Shown here: one piece after another, positions 24,699 through 33,268 of the stretch
Position numbering within the stretch: position 1 is the first letter of the stretch
Layout of the letters: every line of letters begins with the position of its first letter
Assembly (NCBI GenBank): GCA_014867205.1
Contig: WGUO01000027.1
Coordinates: forward strand, 1 to 46,594
Length of the DNA: 46,594 nt
Source: Muribaculaceae bacterium
GTDB lineage: Bacteria > Bacteroidota > Bacteroidia > Bacteroidales > Muribaculaceae
Reading direction: 5' to 3'
Notes under the pieces: model-generated
What the model was told of the DNA's origin: nothing
What the model saw: the letters and a program-made list of their open reading frames with translations, nothing else
The model's database searches: none
Position numbers and translations under genes: made by a program

Positions 24699-24787
24699 GG
24701 TTATATGCTATATTTGTTTGTTGTGTCAATCTCTTATATTGGCCGCAGTCTGAATCTGAATTCATACCCCGTCCGATATTGAATTTT

Positions 24788-24818
24788 CAAATTTAATAAA
24801 AATAGTCGAAACTTCAAC
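24788..24818 (-). promoter_or_regulatory. Candidate hut operon promoter (GTTG-N19-TAAATTTG)
   Basis: The minus strand has TAAATTTG (24795-24788) with GTTG 19 nt upstream (24818-24815). The leader to hutU is about 85 nt. No terminator is seen between the upstream transglutaminase gene and here, so read-through is possible. Confidence 0.4.
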
Positions 24819-24837
24819 TTCTCTCCGAAAAAATCTG

Positions 24838-27486
24838 TCAATCGCTGACGCTGCGAAGATTTTTGAGCATTGTCTCTCCAAGCCCTATGCTATATCCGGT
24901 CGTAACATGCACCACCCTGTTAAAACTGTCGGCAAGCACAAATATGGGATTCTCGGGTGATTCAAGGTGCAGCGAGTCCTCTATCTGGCGACGGACTCTT
25001 CCATCTTTGTCAATACCGAAGACCACACATTCCGGCAGTTCCCTGAAGTGTGCCTTGTCAAATCTTGTGGCCTCATCATCGTCGGCAAACAGTAACAGAA
25101 TCTTTCTGCCGGTTCCGTCAAGTTGTTCGGCTACAGCAGAGATGTCGTTGAGCGCATGTGCCGAAGGCTCATGACCGGGACTGATCAATCCCAATACATA
25201 ATAGCCACGTCCCGTTGTCGAGAGTATGCTCTTATCCGCCCCGGTTCCGAGATCATGGTAGACTGTCTCGGCGTCAAGTGAGCCAATGACCTGAAGCGCA
25301 GTGTCATCGCTCCTCAGAATCAACGGCACGTTCCTCGCCTCGCCCGGAGCAAGTGCAAACACCTCGCTGCGTGCCAACACGCTTCCGTCAGCCAGTCGCT
25401 GTCCGGTTGTCAGCATGTACTGTCCTGGGGTAAGGGCAATACCTTCTGCAAAGGTATTGCTCCATGTAGCGTCTTCAGGATACTCAAGTTGTCTGGGTGT
25501 TCCTCCCTCTATTTTAGAAAGGCTGAACGACGAGTAGTACCTCGGGTCAACCACATATTTGCCTGGCGTGAAGTCAAGACGAAGGGTAGCCATTACTGCC
25601 CCCGGTTTCATATCAGAAGAAGTTTCGCCGTCAAGACCTGCATCGATCCAGCAGTTGTTTTCATCAAGCCATTGGGCATGACCGGTGACAGGGTCATATC
25701 TTGTCGCAAAACCGAGCGTGCGCGCCGCCGCCACAAAGAAAACGTCGCGACTGATTCGATTTGCCCTGCGCACGCCCCAGACGGAGGCCGGCGACATTCG
25801 GAGATATGGCCGTGTGTCCATATCCTGACGGCTTATATTTCGCAGTGTCCAGGCGGCAAGTGACGCGGCATCGGCACGCTCGGACTCCGGTATCTTCATC
25901 AGTTCCTGTGAGAGATACTCACGATAGGGGGTCAGCCCCTCGTTCTCGATACGCGGGTTAAGTACATTCTCAACATAGATTCGCTCAAGACCCATTTCAT
26001 ATTTCTCAGCGCCGGCTGTATGGCGAAGATGATCCACCACAACCTCAACGGAAATATCACGTCTGTCCTTCTCCGAAACAGCGCACAGCATGTCAACCGC
26101 GACAACACGCTCCTCGGGAGCCAATGACTCAAGCATTGATACGAGACGCTCATGATTGCCACGCGACTCCACAAGCACTTTCGTCAGTTTCTCTTGGTCG
26201 ACGCCCAGGCGTCGCGCTATCGCGACAGCCTGCTCCGGAGTGCAGAAGGTCGCTACATATGCGTTACGAATCGAATCCTCTCGGGCAAGACGACGATTGT
26301 TCTCCCTGCGCATCTCGTCAGTGACCTGCGGAAGTCGTGTGCCTCCCGACGGCGGCACAAGGTCGTATTCAAATATGAATGAAGACCGGTCGTCACGGTT
26401 CATCGCGACTTTCACAGGCAAAGTGTCGGATGGAGATGCCTTGGCGACTCCAAACCGTTTGCCATCGGTTGCCCAGAGGACTACATCTCCCAGTCCGGCT
26501 TGTAGCGATACATTCCCATTGTGGTCACTGACACGCGATGCCACAGGATAATACTCCGAGTAATTGTATATCCCGAAACCGACCTTGGCACCCTCGGCAG
26601 GCTTGCCATCTTTATCGACCGCAACAGCCTTGATCTCATGAACAGGCGCATAATTCGAGGTAACATTAATGGCGGTCATCAATGGCAACTGCTCAAGCAC
26701 CTCCTCCGGACCGTCATATTCACCAATCACATTGGTGTTCATAAGCATACCCCGTGATGCCGGGGCATTGAACCAGGCAAGGTCAAGTACAGGCTCCGGC
26801 TCGCAGGCTCCGATAAAATGCCATTTGCCGTCAGCCCATGCCTCGACCCAGGCATGGTTGTCGTCAGTATGCGCCCAGCGTGGCGTGTAGACCTGACGTG
26901 CGGGAATCCCCACCGACCTTAAGGCCGCGACAGCGAAGGTTGACTCCTCTCCACATCGGCCTATTGCCTGGCTTACCGACGACAACGGTGATGACGTTCG
27001 AGCGTCAGATGGCTTGTAAGTTACTTTCTCATGACACCAGTGGTTTACCTCAAGTATGGCATCGGACATGCTCAGGCCCCTCACTCTCTCTTTAAGTTCG
27101 GCATAGAACTCGGGGCGAGACATATCGAGATTCTCATTGTTGACCCTTACCGGGAGCACAAAGTGACGCCACTCTCGCTCCGGGACTTTTCTCCCCCAAG
27201 GCATCTCATTACGCGCTCTTATAGAAGTCCTGACATTCTCAAGATAGAACTGCGGAGTGCGGTCGCACATATCAGCGAGCGACATATAGGCATAAAGGAA
27301 ACGCATCGCCTCCGACTCTTCATCACTCATATTCAGAGAATCAAGACGCTCCTTCATACCCTTGGGCGCGTCTTGCCTCATTCTTTGCTCGAATGAAGCG
27401 TTAGTTTTCCCTGCCATTGAGACAGCAGTCGCTGCGGGAACCGCTATCAGACCCGACAATGCTGCCGCTATATATAATCCTTTCAT
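24838..27486 (-). CDS. Exported transglutaminase-like protein with C-terminal thioredoxin-like region
   Basis: An 882-aa secreted protein. Residues 1-21 are a signal peptide. A transglutaminase-like papain-fold core lies at about 140-235, with the nucleophile C178 in GRCGEES and H211 in DDNHAWVEAW. The third acidic residue of the usual triad is not obvious: the expected position reads FIGACEPEP. Further regions are an Ig/beta-like segment (about 280-370), a helical part (400-560), a second enzyme-like motif (RRANRISRDVFFVAAARTLG), and a C-terminal Trp-less thioredoxin-like fold (about 775-880; KILLLFADDDEA, NPIFVLADSFNRVV). It may act as a periplasmic protease or amidase; activity is not provable from sequence. 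It is the last gene of a five-gene operon with cutC 19 nt upstream. Confidence 0.85.
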   Translation of the reverse strand: MKGLYIAAALSGLIAVPAATAVSMAGKTNASFEQRMRQDAPKGMKERLDSLNMSDEESEAMRFLYAYMSLADMCDRTPQFYLENVRTSIRARNEMPWGRKVPEREWRHFVLPVRVNNENLDMSRPEFYAELKERVRGLSMSDAILEVNHWCHEKVTYKPSDARTSSPLSSVSQAIGRCGEESTFAVAALRSVGIPARQVYTPRWAHTDDNHAWVEAWADGKWHFIGACEPEPVLDLAWFNAPASRGMLMNTNVIGEYDGPEEVLEQLPLMTAINVTSNYAPVHEIKAVAVDKDGKPAEGAKVGFGIYNYSEYYPVASRVSDHNGNVSLQAGLGDVVLWATDGKRFGVAKASPSDTLPVKVAMNRDDRSSFIFEYDLVPPSGGTRLPQVTDEMRRENNRRLAREDSIRNAYVATFCTPEQAVAIARRLGVDQEKLTKVLVESRGNHERLVSMLESLAPEERVVAVDMLCAVSEKDRRDISVEVVVDHLRHTAGAEKYEMGLERIYVENVLNPRIENEGLTPYREYLSQELMKIPESERADAASLAAWTLRNISRQDMDTRPYLRMSPASVWGVRRANRISRDVFFVAAARTLGFATRYDPVTGHAQWLDENNCWIDAGLDGETSSDMKPGAVMATLRLDFTPGKYVVDPRYYSSFSLSKIEGGTPRQLEYPEDATWSNTFAEGIALTPGQYMLTTGQRLADGSVLARSEVFALAPGEARNVPLILRSDDTALQVIGSLDAETVYHDLGTGADKSILSTTGRGYYVLGLISPGHEPSAHALNDISAVAEQLDGTGRKILLLFADDDEATRFDKAHFRELPECVVFGIDKDGRVRRQIEDSLHLESPENPIFVLADSFNRVVHVTTGYSIGLGETMLKNLRSVSD

Positions 27487-27505
27487 GGTTAGATTTTTCT
27501 ATTTT

Positions 27506-28249
27506 TCATCTTTGCAAGGCATTGATAATAGCCCTGACTTCATCTTCAGATGTGCATCTGAATGAGAATTCATCAACTCCCTTAACCCCCATGCTGACCG
27601 AGTCCCTCCTGAACCGCATTTCACTCGGGCAAAGGCGACTCGCGGTAGCATGCACCAGAGTGACTCGTGTCCTTTCCACAATCTCACGACAGTTTGATGA
27701 GTTAACACCACATCCGGCTATTATGGAGATTATTTCATCGGCCTGCCGTACGAGTTCTGCTATCTTATCGATTCCTTCATACGCAGTAGGCGCAAGCCCG
27801 GAAGTCAGGAGTGCCGTGCATTCCTCTTCCACAATTACCTTAAATGCCTCTGACGCATCGGCGCACATGTCAAAAGCCCTGTGGAACGTAAAGTCAAGGT
27901 CTACTGCGGCTTTACGCATACGCCGCAATGTATGGGCATCAACATTTCCGTCTGCGTCAAGAGCACCGAACACAATTCCCGTGGCACCATGATCAGAACA
28001 ATATCGTATATCATCCTCAATCAGATCGAGTTCGGACTTGGAGTAAAGGAAATCTCCCTTGCGTGGCCTTATCAACACATTTATCTCGTGGAATTCCATG
28101 CCGACAGCCGCAGCCAGAAGACCGGCCGAAGGTGTCAGACCACCCTCCGAGAGCGCGGTACAGAGTTCAATCCTCTCAGCGCCTCCTTCACGAGCAGCGT
28201 AAAGGCTTCTTATGTCGGCGCAGCATACTTCCAGTCGTGCCTTACTCAT
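27506..28249 (-). CDS. cutC: CutC family protein
   Basis: A 247-aa TIM-barrel protein of the CutC family, named for copper homeostasis though its enzymatic activity is uncertain. The family motifs are clear: LEVCCADIRSLYAAREGGAERIELC at the start (first 30 residues), GGLTPSAGLL, INVLIRPRKGDF with the conserved Arg and Asp, TFHRAFDMC and LTSGLAPTAYEGI. It overlaps the GH29 gene by 4 nt (ATGA), so it is translationally coupled to it. Its place in a carbohydrate operon fits the common pairing of cutC with glycosidase genes in gut Bacteroidota and argues against a purely copper role (inference). Confidence 0.94.
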   Translation of the reverse strand: MSKARLEVCCADIRSLYAAREGGAERIELCTALSEGGLTPSAGLLAAAVGMEFHEINVLIRPRKGDFLYSKSELDLIEDDIRYCSDHGATGIVFGALDADGNVDAHTLRRMRKAAVDLDFTFHRAFDMCADASEAFKVIVEEECTALLTSGLAPTAYEGIDKIAELVRQADEIISIIAGCGVNSSNCREIVERTRVTLVHATASRLCPSEMRFRRDSVSMGVKGVDEFSFRCTSEDEVRAIINALQR

Positions 28250-29565
28250 CGCAATGTGATTTCTATTATATGGTCTGTAGACCGGGTAATACTATCGAGA
28301 TGTAATACAATACTGCTCCCGGCTTTGGTATACTTAACAGGTTTCCCTCCGGTAAATTCAACCACACGTTTCGGATTGACAGCGACGGGAACAAGAATAT
28401 CATTAGTTTCGGGAGTCATGACATGCACAAACATCCGGTTGTCCTTGCAGGTGGCTACACCCCATGACTGGGGAGAAAATGGGGCGGCAGTGGTGCCGTA
28501 TATTGTCTCTCCGTTGGCACGCAACCACTCACCTATTCCCTTAAGACGGTCAAGGGCTGCGGCCGGAAGCTCGCCGTTAGGCTGCGGGCCGATGTTGAGA
28601 AGGAGATTTGCTCCGATTCCTGCTGCCTTTACAAGATACCGTATCAGCGTCTCAGTGTCCTTATAATTTGTATCGACAACCTTATAGCCCCACATTCCGT
28701 TCATGGTGTTGCATGTCTCGAGGGGCAGACGGCTGATGTCCTGACTGGAATACCCGGCAGTGTTCTCTCCCGGCAGATCACGCTCGAATATCTGGATATC
28801 CTCACCGGAGAAAACATTCTGATGATGGTTGTTGGCAACCATGCAGCCGGGCTGGAGCCTGTGCACAAGCGCATATTGTTCATCAAGCTGCCAGTCAAAT
28901 GGCGTCGGATCCTCGTCATGGTCCCACCAGCCGTCGAACCATATGGCTCGTATGGGTCCGTAGCCGGTCAGCAGTTCTGTGAGCTGTCGGTTCATGAAGT
29001 CATAGTAAACAGGCCAGTTTCGAAGAGAAATGTCTCGCCCTGTGGTGAGTCCCGTCCTGCCCGACGGATAGTCAGGCCGTGACCAGTCGATATGGGAATA
29101 ATAGAGATGAAGACTCAGTCCTTGGCGCGCAAGGGCGTCCGAGAGTTCCTTGAGCACATCGCGTCCAAATGGAGTCGCATCGACTATATTGAAGTCGCTT
29201 TGCGCGGTGTGCCACATCGAAAATCCATCATGATGACGGCTTGTAAAGCATACATAGCCAGCTCCTGCATCCTTGATTGCAGCTGCCCATTTGTCGGCAT
29301 TAAAATCCGCCGGATAGAACCCTCTGGCAGCCTTGGCGTACTCTTCGGCCGTCGGGCCGTAATTAAGATACCATTCCCCCTGTCCGAACATGCTGTAGAG
29401 TCCCCAATGTATGAATATGCCGAACCGTTCGGCTGAAAACGCCTTTTGTGACCTCCTAACCTCTTCCGAGGGAACATATGCGGCATCCTCAGCAGATGCC
29501 ATAAAGGGAAATATGATATTAATTAGCGCAAGCAGACATCCTTGCAATATCCTCGAGTTTCTCAT
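28246..29565 (-). CDS. Alpha-L-fucosidase, GH29 family, exported
   Basis: A 439-aa glycoside hydrolase that removes terminal alpha-linked L-fucose from glycans such as mucin or milk oligosaccharides. Residues 1-25 are a signal peptide (LLALINIIFPFMASA). The GH29 barrel begins at about 45 with the conserved FIHWGLYSM and the HHDGF motif (111-115). The nucleophile is D211 in IWFDGWW. The acid/base Glu, variable in GH29, may be in the FERDLPGEN segment near 270. A short C-terminal beta domain follows from about 370. It is in an operon between a ROK kinase (18 nt) and cutC (4-nt overlap), suggesting host-glycan use. Confidence 0.93.
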   Translation of the reverse strand: MRNSRILQGCLLALINIIFPFMASAEDAAYVPSEEVRRSQKAFSAERFGIFIHWGLYSMFGQGEWYLNYGPTAEEYAKAARGFYPADFNADKWAAAIKDAGAGYVCFTSRHHDGFSMWHTAQSDFNIVDATPFGRDVLKELSDALARQGLSLHLYYSHIDWSRPDYPSGRTGLTTGRDISLRNWPVYYDFMNRQLTELLTGYGPIRAIWFDGWWDHDEDPTPFDWQLDEQYALVHRLQPGCMVANNHHQNVFSGEDIQIFERDLPGENTAGYSSQDISRLPLETCNTMNGMWGYKVVDTNYKDTETLIRYLVKAAGIGANLLLNIGPQPNGELPAAALDRLKGIGEWLRANGETIYGTTAAPFSPQSWGVATCKDNRMFVHVMTPETNDILVPVAVNPKRVVEFTGGKPVKYTKAGSSIVLHLDSITRSTDHIIEITLR

Positions 29566-29583
29566 GACGTAGACTATGGAATG

Positions 29584-30540
29584 TTATTGAAACGGAAGAG
29601 CGGCGGCCCCGAGAATGGCGGCTCGACCTTCCGGAAGTTCCGACTGAAAGATCCTTATTCGGTTTCGATACAGATGCAGGGCATGTTTCTCAAGGCTTTG
29701 CCGCATCGATGGCTCGATAAAACGGAAACTTCGGGCAACCCCTCCAAAGAGAATTATCGCATCCGGATCCGTGAATGCCGCATAAGATGCACATGCCTCG
29801 CCGAGGACATCGCCTGTGAATCCGAGTATTTTGACAGCGAGAGGGTCACCCTCCTCGGCAAGTTTTCCTACAGACTCGGCGGTTATGTCCCCGCGTTTGA
29901 ATTCTCTCAACGCAGACGGTGTGTCCGACGAGTCAAGCATCTGAAGGGCAGTTGTAACGACCCCTTTGGCCGACGCCACAGTCTGTAGGCATCCCTCGCG
30001 ACCACAGGCGCACATCCTGCCTTTGGCTCCGGGTGTGGCAATGTGTCCGAGTTCTCCGGCAAATCCGCGAGATCCCGAAAGCAGATGTCCGTCACAAACG
30101 ACTCCAGCGCCTACGCCGGTTCCGAGTGTAAGCATTATGAAGTTGTCAAGTCCGCGTGCGCCACCGAAATATTTCTCCCCTATGGCCGCTGAGTTCGCAT
30201 CGTTGGAAATCTTGACGGGCAGACCCGAGGATTCTGATACAAGTCGTGCGAGAGGTATCGGTGACGGCCAGGGCAAATCAGTGGCGCCCTCGATCTCGCC
30301 TGTCAACGGATTCGCGCATGGAGCACCGATACCGATTCCGAGAGTTGAATTGTATAAGCCGTTATTGACGAGCATGTTTCTTATATCTGCCCCCAGTCGC
30401 GCGGCAAATTCCCCCGCTGTCGCGAATCCATAGGTATGGAAACTTCCCTCGCAAATCACATTGCCATCCTTGTCGACTGCGGCAAAACGGGTGTTCGTAC
30501 CCCCCACATCTACTCCTACTGTATACTGTTTTGAGACCAT
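29584..30540 (-). CDS. ROK family sugar kinase (glucokinase-like)
   Basis: A 318-aa cytoplasmic sugar kinase of the ROK (repressor/ORF/kinase) family with no DNA-binding extension, so a kinase and not a repressor. The phosphate-binding DVGGTNTR is at 11-18, the catalytic base D114 is in the SNDANSAA motif, and TLGTGVGAG at 138-146 is the second ATP element. The zinc site uses H166 (GELGHI) and the CxCGxxGC cluster at 177-184. The residue after the cluster is Q rather than the usual E. It starts 3 nt after the NlpC/P60 gene and precedes the fucosidase. It could phosphorylate glucose, ManNAc or another hexose; the substrate is not readable. Confidence 0.93.
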   Translation of the reverse strand: MVSKQYTVGVDVGGTNTRFAAVDKDGNVICEGSFHTYGFATAGEFAARLGADIRNMLVNNGLYNSTLGIGIGAPCANPLTGEIEGATDLPWPSPIPLARLVSESSGLPVKISNDANSAAIGEKYFGGARGLDNFIMLTLGTGVGAGVVCDGHLLSGSRGFAGELGHIATPGAKGRMCACGREGCLQTVASAKGVVTTALQMLDSSDTPSALREFKRGDITAESVGKLAEEGDPLAVKILGFTGDVLGEACASYAAFTDPDAIILFGGVARSFRFIEPSMRQSLEKHALHLYRNRIRIFQSELPEGRAAILGAAALPFQ

Positions 30541-30543
30541 TGG

Positions 30544-31083
30544 TTAATTAGATTCTGAGACAAGATCATGCGTACGGGGAACACGCCCGTACATTCGAAA
30601 CCTTCTTTTGTAGTAATCGGTCGTGAATTTCGATATTACAACACCCTTTGACGACGATGCATGTATGAAGTTCTCGTTGTCGATGACAATGCCGACATGC
30701 GACACTCTGCCGGGATCCTTGCCTGTGGCAAAGAACACAAGGTCGCCGGTATTGACTTCCGAGGCGTTGACCTTAATGCAGTATTCAGCCTGTTTCGCTG
30801 AATTCCTCGGCAATTTCTCTCCAGTGACTTTCTCATAGACCTTCATCACCATCCCCGAGCAGTCGGTGCCCTCCCCTTTTTCCACACCAGCATAGCGATA
30901 GGGAGTTCCAAGCCAGGTATATGCCTCCTCTATGATCTTGCGCTGGGTCTTGCCGATCTTGCCGACGTGTACCTGCCCAATCCTGGGATCAGCCTGTCCT
31001 GATGTCGCCTTGCGCGAAGAATGACATGACGCAAGCAGCGACATGACACAAACGATAGTCAAAAGAACCGGAATGCGCCTCAT
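30544..31083 (-). CDS. NlpC/P60 family lipoprotein (peptidoglycan endopeptidase)
   Basis: A 179-aa cell-envelope hydrolase cutting the peptide stems of peptidoglycan. From the ATG at 31083 the first 20 residues form a lipoprotein signal (RRIPVLLTIVCVMSLLASC) with lipobox LASC and acylated C20. The NlpC/P60 domain spans about 45-175; its triad is C75 (GTDCSGMV), H129 (RVSHVGIV) and H141 (FIHASS). Several in-frame ATGs lie further upstream (to 31230), but only 31083 gives a clean signal peptide. It is the first gene of the operon leading to ROK, GH29, cutC and the transglutaminase-like gene. Confidence 0.93.
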   Translation of the reverse strand: MRRIPVLLTIVCVMSLLASCHSSRKATSGQADPRIGQVHVGKIGKTQRKIIEEAYTWLGTPYRYAGVEKGEGTDCSGMVMKVYEKVTGEKLPRNSAKQAEYCIKVNASEVNTGDLVFFATGKDPGRVSHVGIVIDNENFIHASSSKGVVISKFTTDYYKRRFRMYGRVPRTHDLVSESN

Positions 31084-31186
31084 AAACACTCCAAAGGCTC
31101 CGAAATGTGACCTGATCAGGCTTACATATGCTGTCATAAAAGTTGTTATCGAATTAATTCTGAATCTTAACGCGAACATGCATTTG

Positions 31187-31218
31187 CAAAAATAGCAAAA
31201 CACAGCATAAAAAACAAA
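31187..31218 (-). promoter_or_regulatory. Promoter of the NlpC-ROK-GH29-cutC operon (TTTG-N20-TATTTTTG)
   Basis: The minus strand has TTTG (31218-31215), a 20-nt spacer and TATTTTTG (31194-31187), a full consensus match. The leader to the ATG at 31083 would be about 97 nt. Confidence 0.6.
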
Positions 31219-31448
31219 CGCAACGTGCAATTAGGTTTTAAATTTGTCCTCACGTGCTGTTTTTTTAACAAAACATCGGAAACTGAAAAATAATTTTAGG
31301 ACTAAAGATGATAGATTATTCTTTTTGCGCGTTATATTCTTAGAAACATAAGCCGCGGGTCGGCTTCATAATTCGGATGACATAGGCTGCCACAGCGGAC
31401 AATTGGCATCCATATACCATAGACACAAGATCTTAAACACCTAAAATT

Positions 31449-31811
31449 ATGGCAAACAAGAGAGAATTCAAGAAGTACGCAGACGCCCTTGGCGCATCGA
31501 TCATTGACGAGATGATTTCGGCATACTATAATGTAAAGGGAGCGGACCGTGACAAAATAGCACAGGCAATGGAGACGGTACTCGGTGCCGTAGGTAAAGC
31601 CAGAGACAACGCCAACGTTACTTTCGACCGTGGTGTAAGCGCATTCGGCAGCATAGAGGAGTATGCAAAGGCTAAGAAGGCGTTCTTCCGCTCGCTCTTC
31701 GACAAGATAGAGACTGAATTTAGCGAGGAAGTCAACCAATCCCTCAAGCTCTTCAATGCAGCACTCCCGGCTGAGGAGAAAGCCCGCAACAAGGAATACG
31801 CAAACGCCTGA
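31449..31811 (+). CDS. Conserved-looking small helical protein, function unknown
   Basis: A 120-aa acidic/basic amphipathic protein with no signal peptide and no membrane segment. It is predicted all alpha-helical, with heptad-like Ala/Lys/Glu runs (EEYAKAKKAFFRSLFDKIETEF). I do not recognise a Pfam family. The coding sequence has the codon bias of its neighbours and the AAAATT context before the ATG at 31449 is usual here. It is the first gene of a plus-strand operon with a PlsC-like acyltransferase (8 nt downstream) and a nitrilase, which does not reveal its role. Its leader contains two short hairpins, AAGCCG/CGGCTT at 31350-31366 and TGCCA/TGGCA near 31389-31408. Confidence 0.75.
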   Translation: MANKREFKKYADALGASIIDEMISAYYNVKGADRDKIAQAMETVLGAVGKARDNANVTFDRGVSAFGSIEEYAKAKKAFFRSLFDKIETEFSEEVNQSLKLFNAALPAEEKARNKEYANA

Positions 31812-31819
31812 CATAAAAA

Positions 31820-32365
31820 ATGAACATCTGGGGACGCATACTGAAATTGGTCGGCTGGAAGGTTGACATTACAGCAAAATGGCAACCTAAGGCACTCATC
31901 TGTGTGGCTCCCCATACATCTAACTGGGATTTTATCCTCGGTTTGTCTGCATATAGATCTCTGGGAAGAAAAGCCAATTTTCTGATGAAGGAATTCTGGT
32001 TCTTCTTCCCTCTGAAGTATCTGCTCAAATCATTGGGGGGAATACCGGTCCCGAAGAAAGGATCCGGAGGGTCTCTGACAGAGTCGCTGATAAAGATGAT
32101 TGACAAAGCAGACTATATAAATCTCGCAGTGACTCCAGAGGGGACACGCAGCCCACGAGCCGAATGGCGTAAAGGATTTCTATATATCTCCATCGGCGCA
32201 AAGGTGCCGATTCAATTGGGTGTGATAGACTACAAGAGGAAATGCGTCATGATTCATGACGAGTTCACCCCCACCGGCGACATAGAAAATGACATGCGGT
32301 TTGTCAAGGATTATTACGCCAAGTATCGTGATGCAGCCCGCTATCCACAAAAGTTCAAATTATAA
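31820..32365 (+). CDS. PlsC-like lysophospholipid acyltransferase family protein
   Basis: A 181-aa glycerolipid acyltransferase of the PlsC/LPLAT fold, transferring an acyl chain to a lipid acceptor at the inner membrane. The catalytic motif is APHTSNWDF (about 30-38), the HxxxxD box of the family. A substrate-binding PEGTRSPRAEW is at about 109-119, and the C-terminal half ends KDYYAKYRD. The small size fits a single-domain lysophosphatidate or ornithine-lipid type enzyme; the actual acceptor cannot be read. It lies between the small helical protein and the nitrilase, with 5-8 nt gaps, so the three are co-transcribed. Confidence 0.87.
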   Translation: MNIWGRILKLVGWKVDITAKWQPKALICVAPHTSNWDFILGLSAYRSLGRKANFLMKEFWFFFPLKYLLKSLGGIPVPKKGSGGSLTESLIKMIDKADYINLAVTPEGTRSPRAEWRKGFLYISIGAKVPIQLGVIDYKRKCVMIHDEFTPTGDIENDMRFVKDYYAKYRDAARYPQKFKL

Positions 32366-32370
32366 CATCC

Positions 32371-33168
32371 ATGAAAGCAACCGACCTTAAAGTATGCCTC
32401 TTCCCTATGGAGATAAAATGGGATGACAAGGAGGCCAACCTCAATACCCTTAAGGATACTATGGCCAGGATTCACCCGGAGACAGACCTGTTGATTCTGC
32501 CTGAGACATTCTCCACAGGTTTCCCTGTCGGGAAATATAAGGATGACGTCCGTGAACTCGCGGAGAGGAATACAGGCGCGACTGTCGACCTGCTGAAGAA
32601 ACTTGCCTCGGAACACAAGATGGCGATCGCCGGCAGTTTCGTGGCGGATTCCGGTGGCTCGCTTTACAACCGGGCTTTTTTCATCGAGCCGTCGGGTGAC
32701 GAGACGTTCGAGGATAAACATCACCTTTTCACCATGGCCGGCGAGGATAAGGTTTTCTCGCGTGGTTATGACAGGCTCAAGATCAGATACCGTGGCTGGA
32801 ACCTCGCCATGGTTATTTGCTATGACATCCGTTTCCCGGTGTGGTGCCGAAATGTCAACAACGAATATGATGCACTCATAGTTGTTGCCAACTGGCCCGA
32901 GGTGCGCGTCGGCGCATGGAACACTCTGCTGCCTGCCCGTGCAATCGAGAACGAGGCATATGTCTGCGCAGTCGACTGCAAGGGTACCGACAACAAAGAC
33001 TATAGTTATGACGGCAGTTCGGCTGTCTACGACTTCAAAGGTAAGGATGTCAGCGTTCGTTTCGAGCCTGACGGACTGATATACGCTACCCTTAGCCGCG
33101 AGCGTCTCGACTCATTCCGCGAGAAATTCCCCGCCTGGCGCGACGCCGACCCCTTCAGACTACTGTAA
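32371..33168 (+). CDS. Carbon-nitrogen hydrolase (nitrilase superfamily, omega-amidase-like)
   Basis: A 265-aa amidase with the E-K-C triad: E45 in LPETFSTGF, K116 in EDKHHLF and C150 in VICYDIRFPVW. The PETFSTGF and KHHLF forms are typical of YafV/omega-amidase (Nit2-like) enzymes that hydrolyse alpha-ketoglutaramate or similar. This is known family knowledge; the substrate here is inferred. It follows the PlsC-like gene by 5 nt and ends at a very strong bidirectional terminator. Confidence 0.92.
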   Translation: MKATDLKVCLFPMEIKWDDKEANLNTLKDTMARIHPETDLLILPETFSTGFPVGKYKDDVRELAERNTGATVDLLKKLASEHKMAIAGSFVADSGGSLYNRAFFIEPSGDETFEDKHHLFTMAGEDKVFSRGYDRLKIRYRGWNLAMVICYDIRFPVWCRNVNNEYDALIVVANWPEVRVGAWNTLLPARAIENEAYVCAVDCKGTDNKDYSYDGSSAVYDFKGKDVSVRFEPDGLIYATLSRERLDSFREKFPAWRDADPFRLL

Positions 33169-33187
33169 CCCCGGCTCTGACTCTCTC

Positions 33188-33237
33188 AAAAAGATCAGGT
33201 TCCTTGCCACAGCATTTGGCAAGGAACCTGGTCTTTT
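33188..33237. terminator. Strong bidirectional intrinsic terminator
   Basis: A 20-bp stem with one G-T wobble (33189-33208 with 33218-33237) and a 9-nt loop. It is flanked by A-runs on the left and CTTTT on the right, so it can stop both the plus-strand nitrilase operon and the minus-strand DUF3108 gene. Confidence 0.9.
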
Positions 33238-33268
33238 ATCAATTCTGAAATTTCAATCTTTCTCTTTA

